Part shown: positions 1 to 5,000 of the stretch, piece after piece
How positions within the stretch are numbered: position 1 is the stretch's first letter
Layout of the letters: every line of letters starts with the position of its first letter
DNA from: Planctomycetota bacterium
GTDB lineage: Bacteria > Planctomycetota > Phycisphaerae > Sedimentisphaerales > Anaerobacaceae
Direction of reading: 5' to 3'
DNA length: 5,000 nucleotides
Assembly: GCA_020344865.1 (NCBI GenBank)
Contig: CP070830.1
Location: 1,282,283-1,287,282, forward strand
Notes under the pieces: model-generated
Database searches by the model: none
What the model was told of the DNA's origin: nothing
What the model saw: only the letters and a program-made list of their open reading frames with translations
Translations under genes and position numbers: made by a program

Positions 1-505
1 AGCACTCGAGGCCGCCCTTTAGGCTGCAAGAACCCGGACACGGAAGACCGCAGCTTCGGCCGCAACTGCCACAGTGGGAAGCGCGGTTCTCATCGAGGGC
101 GTGATCGGCACCCTGGAGACTTTCGGCACAAAACTGCATCAAAAGCTCTCTCTGAGCAGTTGGTAGCTGGCGGTGGATTTTTATAAGGTGCTCAGTCGCG
201 CTTCTCATGAGCTTTTCATGTGCTCGACTTACAGTTTCGACCTGGTCAATAATTGCTTTGTCAGGGGCAGACACATCTGCAAGTATCGCAGCAAGTGCTT
301 TTTGTTCGTTGATTAGAGCCTGGGCCAGCTGACCTCATCTCGCATCAAATCGTTTTTCGAGTTCTATAGTGTTGTCCGGCAGTGTATTGAGCCACTGATG
401 CGATGATTCTTCTTCTGCTATTGCGGTCATACGGGCAATGGAAAACGACACGGCCGCGGAGACGAGCAACAGCGTCGTCAGGATTATTTTCTCAGCGTGT
501 TTCAT
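1..505 (-). pseudogene. Periplasmic heavy-metal-sensor-like protein, interrupted by TGA, truncated by left window edge
   Basis: Third gene of the sigma/anti-sigma operon. Its ATG (505-503) overlaps the anti-sigma stop in TAATG, with AAGGAG 11 bases upstream (522-517), so translation is probably coupled. Residues 7-23 (IILTTLLLVSAAVSFSI) form a signal peptide or membrane anchor. The frame stops at codon 57 (TGA, 337-335), then stays open for 111 more codons to the window edge. The continuation is helical and charged (LAQALINEQKALAAILADVS, later a VETVSRAHEKL stretch, then an HRQLPTAQRELLMQFC stretch), which fits the CnrX/Spy-like periplasmic metal-sensor family (PF13801). A Cys-rich tail follows, with Cys at codons 145, 148, 152, 156, 160 and 168, possibly binding metal. 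As read, only a 56-residue peptide would be made. Family assignment is by pattern, not search. Nonsense decay is the first reading; readthrough, Sec insertion or a base error are alternatives. Confidence 0.7.
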
Positions 506-990
506 TATTGGGTCTGCTCCTTGTCTTTTTCCAGTTCGGGTTCGTCTAAAACCGACCAAACGAATCCATTTGACCATTCGAAACCAAGAGCATCGACGTA
601 TTTCGGGGCATCGGTCGAAGCTGCGGTTGCCGGAGGCTGGTTCGGAACAGTCCATCTGACCAGAATATAGCCAAATCCGATACCGATAATGATTGATGCA
701 GCCACGCGAAAAGCGAGGATTAGCAGCCTTGCGCGTGGAAGATAATCGGTGCGGAAGCGGCGTTTAGTGAGTTTATCTCGGGCGACCAGAGTGCCAACAC
801 GGCCGGCTACGCTGTGGGCGGTGGTATCAACATCCCATTCAGCGAGCGCATCCCAGGTACATGCCATTTCCTGCCAGCGTTCAGCACAACCTGCGCAGAC
901 TGCGATATGCTTTTGCAGTTGCCTACGGCGGCTGGAAGCGAGTGTGCCGCCCACATACTCAACCAGTTCTAAATCTTTTATATGTTCCAT
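505..990 (-). CDS. Membrane-anchored zinc anti-sigma factor (ZAS / zf-HC2 type)
   Basis: A 161-residue protein that should bind and hold the ECF sigma factor encoded just upstream. The N-terminal cytoplasmic domain has the complete ZAS zinc motif: His3, then His28-x3-Cys32-x2-Cys35 (HIAVCAGC), with 24 residues between the two His. One membrane segment lies at about 89-111 (LLILAFRVAASIIIGIGFGYILV region), after a basic stretch with KRR and R residues. The C-terminal part of about 50 residues would face the periplasm, where it could contact the downstream sensor-like protein, as CnrY contacts CnrX in nickel/cobalt systems. It starts 49 bp after the sigma stop, with GAGG a few bases before the ATG, and ends in TAA overlapping the next ATG. 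The frame is intact, unlike both neighbours. The signal it answers to is not visible. Confidence 0.88.
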   Translation of the reverse strand: MEHIKDLELVEYVGGTLASSRRRQLQKHIAVCAGCAERWQEMACTWDALAEWDVDTTAHSVAGRVGTLVARDKLTKRRFRTDYLPRARLLILAFRVAASIIIGIGFGYILVRWTVPNQPPATAASTDAPKYVDALGFEWSNGFVWSVLDEPELEKDKEQTQ

Positions 991-1039
991 ATACCTCGTC
1001 CCAACAATTAAACGAATTCAAGAGCCGTAAACCTGCGGG

Positions 1040-1597
1040 CTATTCAGCAAAATCCTTAATTTTATTAAGTTTATTTCTTAGATTGGCATATGCACGAACC
1101 AGCAGCGACTCAACGGCCGACTTACTCCAGCCGGTAACGTCGCTAATTTCACTGTGACTGAGACCATTATATCTATGTAATATGATCGCCAGGCGCTGGC
1201 GTTCTGACAGTTCCATAATGGCTGTCTGTACAATTCCAACAAGTTCCTGCTTTTCAACGCTGTCACAGTCCCATTCGACGTACGAGTCAGGCTCGAGATT
1301 CTACCAAGGTCTGGCAGAGCGCATCAGCCTGCGATGCTCGTCCACACAGAGTTTGATGGCAATAGAACTAAGTCAGGTGGTGAATTTGGCTTTGGGCGTA
1401 TATTGGCGTGCGGCCTTCCACGCCCTCAAGAATGTTTCCTGTCCGATATCTTCAGCCAAGTCCCAGCTTCCCAAGAAACGGTAAGCGAGGGACAGAATCC
1501 TATCCTGGTGTCGGCGTGCCAGCTCTGCGAGGGCCGTAACATCGCCGACGCCAAGCTTGGCCATAAGTTCCTTATCGCCTGCTGTTTGGATGTTCAT
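1040..1597 (-). pseudogene. ECF sigma factor, interrupted by two in-frame stops
   Basis: Reading one frame from ATG 1597 gives 185 codons, normal for an ECF sigma-70 factor, but codon 75 is TGA (1375-1373) and codon 99 is TAG (1303-1301). Region 2 lies at about codons 17-90: an ALAELARRHQDRILSLAYRF stretch, then DLAEDIGQETFLRAW. The TGA falls where the family has Trp in FTTWL. Codon 82 is Lys (IAIKLC), where Asn is nearly always found (IAxNLC). Region 4 is well preserved at about 130-177: LSERQRLAIILHRYNGL, then SEISDVTGWSKSAVESLLVR. No frameshift is needed, and both stops are one transition from sense codons (TGG; CAG). Other Trp codons here are TGG, so TGA is not generally Trp. As read, only a 74-residue region 2 fragment is made; an ATG at 1216 could start a separate region 4 peptide of 58 residues but lacks a ribosome binding site. 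The start fits the usual ECF N-terminus, though no clear Shine-Dalgarno precedes it. Confidence 0.85.
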
Positions 1598-1675
1598 TAC
1601 AACTTTGCGAGAACAAAAAGGGTATGCTTTGATTACAGATGGCAGCTTCTTCCCGGTTTAAATACGCCTTCAACT

Positions 1676-1704
1676 ATTATAACATATCTGCGGAGGACTT
1701 TTTA
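1676..1704 (-). promoter_or_regulatory. Probable promoter of the sigma operon
   Basis: On the minus strand a perfect TATAAT lies at 1681-1676, followed by a leader of roughly 70 nt to the sigma ATG. The -35 position at 17 bp spacing (1704-1699, TAAAAA) matches the consensus poorly. It sits in a T5-A6-T5 tract (1699-1714) that could act as an AT-rich upstream element. No ECF-type GAAC -35 box is seen, so autoregulation is not supported here. Confidence 0.5.
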
Positions 1705-1739
1705 AAAAATTTTTGCCTCGTTAGATAGTTAGAAGCAAG

Positions 1740-1754
1740 TAGGAGTTACTCCTA
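1740..1754. repeat. Perfect 15 nt palindrome, possible operator
   Basis: TAGGAGT-T-ACTCCTA is a perfect inverted repeat with 7 bp arms and a single central base. It lies about 60 bp upstream of the sigma operon's TATAAT, a position where an activator could bind. No ORF covers it with conviction. Its function and binding protein are unknown. Confidence 0.4.
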
Positions 1755-1903
1755 TACTGCAGCTGTCACGCGTAGAACCGGCAAAATGAGGCATTACGGC
1801 GATACCGGCGCAATTTTTTACCACAAGTAATCAGGGCATTGATTTTTCGGCTTGGTGGCTTTGGCAGGTAAAGTTGCTGCCGCAAATGCTTTAGAATCCT
1901 GTC

Positions 1904-1957
1904 AAGGCGGGGGCAAAGGGTAACTGTAAAGCGAAGGGGATTGTTACCTGTCGCCTT
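1904..1957. repeat. Nested inverted repeats, possible RNA hairpin
   Basis: AAGGCG (1904-1909) pairs with CGCCTT (1952-1957), and inside it GGTAAC (1919-1924) pairs with GTTACC (1943-1948), leaving an 18-base loop and an asymmetric internal loop of 9 and 3 bases. It matches no riboswitch I know and is not followed by a clean U-tract, so it is not a clear terminator. It could be a structured RNA or part of a repeat. Confidence 0.35.
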
Positions 1958-2168
1958 TAAGGGTCTGATGGGGGAGTTTGTTGAGGTGAGGAGGTTTTTT
2001 TGAAAAAAGGGGTATTTTTTAAGACTTTGGCGTTCGGGCGGGGGCGGTAGAGGTGGGAATCGGCTGAAAAGTAATAAGTCAGGGCGGGAAAAGGGCGATA
2101 TTAAGTCATAAGGAAGAAGCCGGAAGTACGTAAAGACAAAGTTTTTGGGCGTTTAGTGAGCCTGAATT

Positions 2169-3209
2169 ATGGGAGACGAAAGAGTGGCCAGCGCGCTGGA
2201 AGAGTTATGGGTGTGGGTGAGGTACGGGTGGAGCCTTGACATTTGCGGGGCGGCCGAGAAGGGAGGCACAGGGGTGGTCAGATGCATATTGTCGAAGAGG
2301 CCTGAGCTGGCTCACCTGCGGGACAAGGTCGGTGAGACTGCACTTCACAAGGCGGCGGACAACGGATGGCAGCGTATAGCGGAGATGCTGCTTGCGAGCG
2401 GGGCGGATGTGGACGCGGTAAGCCACAAGGGACATACGCCTCTGCACCGGGCGGCGCGGGGACATAAGGGGATGGTGGAGGCGCTGCTTGAGGCGGGTGC
2501 GGACATTCACGCGAAAAGTAATAAGGGACATACGGCGCTGCACAGCGCGGCGGCGCGAGGACAGCTTGCGATAGCGGAGCTTCTGGTACGTGCTGGTTCG
2601 GACGCCAATGCAAGGGACAAGTGCGGCAGGACACTTCTGCATGTGGTGGCGAGCGAGGGACAGAGCAAAGTGGGCCCACTGCTTATCCGTAACGGGGCGG
2701 ATGTAAACGGCAGAGACGGCAGGGGCGAGACAGCACTTCATGTGGCGGCGCGAGTCGGCTGCGGCGATGTTGTTAAGCTGCTGATGGAAAGCGGCGCGGA
2801 TGTAAACGCCAAGGACAACGAGGGGGCGACTGCGGTTCATAACGCAGCGCAGGAGGGGCACAAGGCTATAGTTAAATTTCTGGTCGAGCACGGGGCGGAA
2901 GTAAACGCGGTGAACAGCAAGGGGCATACGCCGCTGCATCGGGCCGCGGGCAAGCACGATGATGTTGTTGAGTTTTTGCTGCGTCATGGCGCGGAGGTGG
3001 ACGCAATGAGCAGGAAGGGTCATACGGCACTTCATCGCGCGGCAGCGCGGGGCCAGAAGCGGATAGTTGAGCTGCTGCTGTCGGCGGGTGCGGACGCGGG
3101 GGCGAAGGACAAGTGGTGCAGGACGGCGCTGGACGCGGCGGTGAAGGAGAAGCAGCAGGAGATAGCGGAGCTACTTAGAAGTCGGATGAGGGCGGCGGTA
3201 CACGCCTGA
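2169..3209 (+). CDS. Ankyrin-repeat protein
   Basis: A 346-residue protein with no signal peptide or membrane segment, so probably cytoplasmic. After an N-terminal cap (1-54, including a divergent first repeat), ankyrin repeats begin at residues 55, 88, 120, 153, 186, 219, 252, 284 and 317, the last being a C-terminal cap. Typical units read G-x-T-A/P-L-H-x-A-A, then LL, then GADVNAKD. Repeats 3 and 8 (88-119, 252-283) are 32 residues, each one short in the same inter-helix loop; the others are 33. Ankyrin stacks bind partner proteins; no catalytic domain is attached and no partner is evident nearby. The ATG is the first possible start, since TGA lies in frame 6 bases upstream, but only weak Shine-Dalgarno-like bases (GTGAG) precede it, so a start further in is possible. 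The gene is strikingly rich in G on the coding strand. Confidence 0.92.
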   Translation: MGDERVASALEELWVWVRYGWSLDICGAAEKGGTGVVRCILSKRPELAHLRDKVGETALHKAADNGWQRIAEMLLASGADVDAVSHKGHTPLHRAARGHKGMVEALLEAGADIHAKSNKGHTALHSAAARGQLAIAELLVRAGSDANARDKCGRTLLHVVASEGQSKVGPLLIRNGADVNGRDGRGETALHVAARVGCGDVVKLLMESGADVNAKDNEGATAVHNAAQEGHKAIVKFLVEHGAEVNAVNSKGHTPLHRAAGKHDDVVEFLLRHGAEVDAMSRKGHTALHRAAARGQKRIVELLLSAGADAGAKDKWCRTALDAAVKEKQQEIAELLRSRMRAAVHA

Positions 3210-3237
3210 GCGGGGGCAAGTCACTAAGGGGGGAGAG

Positions 3238-3320
3238 ATTAGAAGCACAAATCTCGAAATCCTCCGCAGAACACTTAGCGGTGGGAACAAATCCAATGGT
3301 CCAAATGCCCAATTCAAAAG
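3238..3320. repeat. Degenerate intergenic repeat-like sequence
   Basis: The gap between the ankyrin and PHP genes contains short AAAT-type phrases (AAGCACAAATC, CGAAATCC, AACAAATCC, GGTCCAAATGCCCAATTC). They resemble dispersed A-rich intergenic repeats that I recall from planctomycete and related environmental genomes. They appear interrupted at 3263-3285 by a segment with a small CCGC/GCGG inverted repeat (3264-3267, 3278-3281). No gene or terminator is visible. The resemblance is from memory and unverified. Confidence 0.3.
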
Positions 3321-3352
3321 CGGGGGGGACTGCTGAGATTACGAGAAAGTGT

Positions 3353-3381
3353 TTTTCATCTTGAGGATTAACGATTAAAAT
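3353..3381 (+). promoter_or_regulatory. Possible promoter of the PHP phosphodiesterase gene
   Basis: TTTTCA (3353-3358) and TAAAAT (3376-3381) are separated by 17 bp and match the sigma-70 consensus at 4 of 6 and 5 of 6 positions. Transcription would begin near 3388, past the upstream ATG at 3380 but before the ATG at 3419, which supports the later start. Confidence 0.4.
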
Positions 3382-3406
3382 GCGGAGGACAAATATTTCT
3401 GTTTAC

Positions 3407-3412
3407 AGGAGA
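3407..3412 (+). promoter_or_regulatory. Ribosome binding site deciding the PHP gene start
   Basis: AGGAGA ends 6 bases before the ATG at 3419. The alternative in-frame ATG at 3380 has only GAGG about 13 bases away, and starting there would put MRRTNISVYRRFS in front of an otherwise standard signal peptide. Confidence 0.7.
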
Positions 3413-3418
3413 TTTTCT

Positions 3419-4594
3419 ATGAAAGCGTGTTTTATGAGCAAGCGGTCAGCAGAAGTGGTTTTTGCGTGTGCGGTATTTTCGCTGGTCTTTGCGGGGCAAG
3501 GTGTCTGCAAGCCGAGGGTAAGGGACGAGGTCAAGATACCGGACGTGGGCGGGTATCTGACGCTGGCGTGTGATTTTCATATGCACACGATATTTTCGGA
3601 TGGGAGGGTCTGGCCAGAGATTCGAGCGGAAGAGGCGTGGCGTGAGGGGCTGGACGCGTTTGCGATTACGGAGCATATCGAGTATCAGCGGCATGAGAAG
3701 GATGTGCGGACGAACCATAACAGGTCGTACGAGATAGCGAAGGGCAGTGCGGAGTCGCTTAGACTGGTAATTATCAAAGGGGCGGAGATAACACGTGAAA
3801 TGCCGCCGGGGCACTTTAATGCAATTTTCCTGAAGGACGCGAATGCGCTGGACGTTGAGGAATGGCGGGACGCTATAAAGGAGGCGGTTGAGCAGAAGGC
3901 TTTTGTGTGGTGGAACCATCCGGGCTGGAGGGGACAGCAGCCAGACGGCAAATCCATCTGGTACGAGGAACATACGGAACTATATAAGAAGGGATGGATG
4001 GACGGGATAGAGATTGTGAACGATGATGAGTACTACCCTCTGGCGCATAAGTGGGCTTTGGAAAAGAAACTGACGATGATAGGCGGTTCGGACGTTCATA
4101 CTCCCACGGGACTGAACTATGATTTCCATACCGGTGAGCACAGGTCGATGACACTTGTCTTGTCAAAAGAGAAGAGCGAAGGAGCGATTAAAGATGCGCT
4201 ATTGAACAGGCGGACGGTCGTTTACTGGCGTAAGAACCTTATTGGTGAGGAGAAATATCTGCGGCCGATATTCGACGGGTCGATTGAGATACTTAATCCG
4301 GAGGTGACGATTAAAGGGAAGGGGTCGGCGTATGTTCAGATACTGAATAAATCGGAGGTGGATTTTGAATTGGAGTCGGCCGGGGAGGTGGAAGAGATTT
4401 CGGCGCCGGGGAGTGTTACACTTTACGGAGAGAAGGTTAATCTGCTAAGGATAAGGGGAAAGAAGGAGGATGTGTCAGGGGAGAAGGAGATGCGGCTGGC
4501 GTACAAGGTGAAGAACCTCTGGGTGGGGCCTGAGGAGGGGCTTCGAGCCGAGCTGGTTATAAAGGTCAATCTTGTTCCGGCAAAAAAGAAATAG
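3419..4594 (+). CDS. Secreted PHP-domain phosphodiesterase, Sb-PDE family
   Basis: A 391-residue protein from the chosen ATG (404 if begun at 3380). Residues 1-30 form a Sec signal peptide: basic KR at 8-9, then a hydrophobic stretch to about 25. C30 is not in a proper lipobox, so a lipoprotein is unlikely. The PHP metallo-hydrolase domain covers about 48-275, with the metal ligands visible: DFHMH (His54, His56), Asp61, TEH (Glu85-His86), GAEIT (Glu123), GHFN (His132), WNHPGW (His167) and GSDVH (Asp225, His227). The long conserved phrases MPPGHFNAIFLKDAN and WNHPGWRGQQPDG fit the Sb-PDE family, named for a Sphingobium enzyme that hydrolyses phosphodiesters. The C-terminal region of about 110 residues looks beta-rich. 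It likely acts in the periplasm on phosphodiesters with bound divalent metals; the natural substrate cannot be told. All expected ligands are present, so it should be active. It appears to be transcribed alone. Confidence 0.9.
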   Translation: MKACFMSKRSAEVVFACAVFSLVFAGQGVCKPRVRDEVKIPDVGGYLTLACDFHMHTIFSDGRVWPEIRAEEAWREGLDAFAITEHIEYQRHEKDVRTNHNRSYEIAKGSAESLRLVIIKGAEITREMPPGHFNAIFLKDANALDVEEWRDAIKEAVEQKAFVWWNHPGWRGQQPDGKSIWYEEHTELYKKGWMDGIEIVNDDEYYPLAHKWALEKKLTMIGGSDVHTPTGLNYDFHTGEHRSMTLVLSKEKSEGAIKDALLNRRTVVYWRKNLIGEEKYLRPIFDGSIEILNPEVTIKGKGSAYVQILNKSEVDFELESAGEVEEISAPGSVTLYGEKVNLLRIRGKKEDVSGEKEMRLAYKVKNLWVGPEEGLRAELVIKVNLVPAKKK

Positions 4595-4712
4595 AAGCGG
4601 AGAATCCAAGTAAAGAGACAGAAAGGCCACATCGATTAAAGAGAGCTTGGGTAGGCTCGGGGGCGGTATGGGTGGATTTAGAGGTAAACGGGAATGGGAC
4701 AAGCAGGGCTTA
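4595..4712. other. Convergent intergenic region without a clear terminator
   Basis: This is the space between the ends of the PHP gene and the opposing FHA gene. It is purine-rich on the plus strand. I found no strong GC hairpin followed by a T-run on either strand, so termination may be Rho-dependent or lie within coding sequence. Confidence 0.5.
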
Positions 4713-5000
4713 TCAATCAATGACTGTGGGGCGAATTCGCTCGCCGACTTTCTTAAAATGTGAGAGGGCGCTTTCGCGGTCTTCGAAGTCTTTCAGCGTG
4801 AACAGGAGCGTGGTCTGGCCGATGCCGATCTGGTCGCCGTCGGCGAGCGGCGTTTGGTCGGAGATTTTGCTGCCGTTGATGAATACGCCGTGCCTACTCT
4901 TCATGTCGAGTGCGTAATACTGGGCGCTGTCCTTGTCGAAGCTGATTTGCATGTGTTTACGGGAGACGTGCTCATCGAGGACCTGGATGGGGAGTGCCTC
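4713..5000 (-). CDS. FHA-domain protein, C-terminal part (5' end beyond right window edge)
   Basis: The frame is open from the right edge, giving 95 visible residues; an internal Met (4952-4950) is not the true start because the FHA fold continues upstream of it. Forkhead-associated domains bind phosphothreonine peptides, usually made by Ser/Thr protein kinases. Visible hallmarks are LDEHVSRKH (the SRxH phosphothreonine-binding loop), LDMKSRHGVFING (the S-x-x-G-x-x-x-N turn with Asn) and the strands PLADGDQIGIG and TLLF. The domain is followed by a 25-30 residue charged tail ending in RPTVID. The N-terminal strands, and any other domains, are outside the window. The gene ends in TGA directly followed by TAA. 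It points toward the PHP gene and no kinase is visible nearby. Confidence 0.9.
   Translation of the reverse strand, partial: EALPIQVLDEHVSRKHMQISFDKDSAQYYALDMKSRHGVFINGSKISDQTPLADGDQIGIGQTTLLFTLKDFEDRESALSHFKKVGERIRPTVID

Larger units (their letters stand above)
1715..2168. other. Intergenic region with no convincing gene
   Basis: This stretch separates the leftward sigma operon from the rightward ankyrin gene. No recognisable protein is encoded. The plus strand is G- and purine-rich with homopolymer runs (a T7 followed by A6 around 1995-2008, and a G-rich patch at 2036-2057). On the minus strand the frame ending with TGA at 1768-1766 is open back to 2152, 128 codons, but it has no ATG. The predicted product is Pro/Leu-rich, then basic, ending in CRFYA. 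It could be a chance result of C-rich composition, a dead gene, or a dispersed repeat. It contains the palindrome and the nested inverted repeat listed separately. No good promoter or strong ribosome binding site for the ankyrin gene was found in it. Confidence 0.6.

Noticed and set aside
1040..1597. Genetic code change with TGA read as Trp
   Set aside because: The same gene uses TGG at five Trp-like positions and also has a TAG, while TGA ends the ankyrin and FHA genes normally.
1182..1705. Plus-strand open frames across the sigma gene
   Set aside because: They run opposite to a recognisable sigma factor and have no family features.
1995..2020. T-run and A-run as an intrinsic terminator
   Set aside because: The hairpin would be only A-T pairs with almost no loop, and no gene ends immediately before it.
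2036..2057. G-rich patch as a G-quadruplex
   Set aside because: Only three tracts of three or more G are present; the fourth would need two-G tracts, and the whole strand is G-rich.
2205..3035. Long minus-strand open frame opposite the ankyrin gene
   Set aside because: Its period follows the ankyrin repeats on the other strand and the translation shows only mirrored repeat composition, so it is a shadow of the real gene.
3380..3418. Upstream ATG start for the PHP gene
   Set aside because: It has a poor ribosome binding site, would start before the predicted transcription start, and would add residues in front of a typical signal peptide.
4731..4740. Palindrome GCGAATTCGC as a regulatory site
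   Set aside because: It lies inside the FHA coding sequence, where it encodes part of the ERIRP segment; chance is sufficient.

Overview
The window looks like chromosomal DNA of a free-living Gram-negative-type bacterium, most likely a planctomycete (Phycisphaerae or a related group). I infer this from the gene repertoire: an ECF sigma factor, zinc anti-sigma factor and periplasmic metal-sensor trio, a long ankyrin protein, a secreted PHP-domain phosphodiesterase of the Sb-PDE type, and an FHA protein. No single marker gene proves the taxonomy. I see no rRNA, tRNA, CRISPR array or transposase.

Left part, minus strand (1597 down to 1): an operon of an ECF sigma factor, a membrane anti-sigma factor with a complete Hx24Hx3Cx2C zinc motif, and a periplasmic heavy-metal-sensor-like protein with a Cys-rich tail. 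The last two overlap at TAATG. The sigma gene carries two in-frame stops (TGA at codon 75, TAG at codon 99) and the sensor gene one (TGA at codon 57), while the frame and family sequence continue intact beyond each. The anti-sigma gene is undamaged. The simplest reading is recent decay of the output and sensing arms of a cell-surface signalling module. A split sigma factor, readthrough or consensus error cannot be excluded from sequence alone. A TATAAT box precedes the sigma gene.

Middle (about 1598 to 2168): a 570 bp gap with no convincing gene. It holds the sigma promoter, a perfect 15 nt palindrome, a nested inverted repeat, and on the minus strand a 128-codon open frame without ATG.

Right part, plus strand: a soluble protein made almost entirely of about ten ankyrin repeats (2169-3209), whose repeats 3-4 and 8-9 look like copies from a five-repeat duplication. 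A gap of about 200 bp follows, with a degenerate repeat-like sequence and a plausible promoter. Next is the secreted Sb-PDE-like PHP phosphodiesterase (3419-4594). Convergent to it, on the minus strand and cut by the right edge, is the C-terminal part of an FHA phosphothreonine-binding protein. The right-hand genes show no evident shared pathway.
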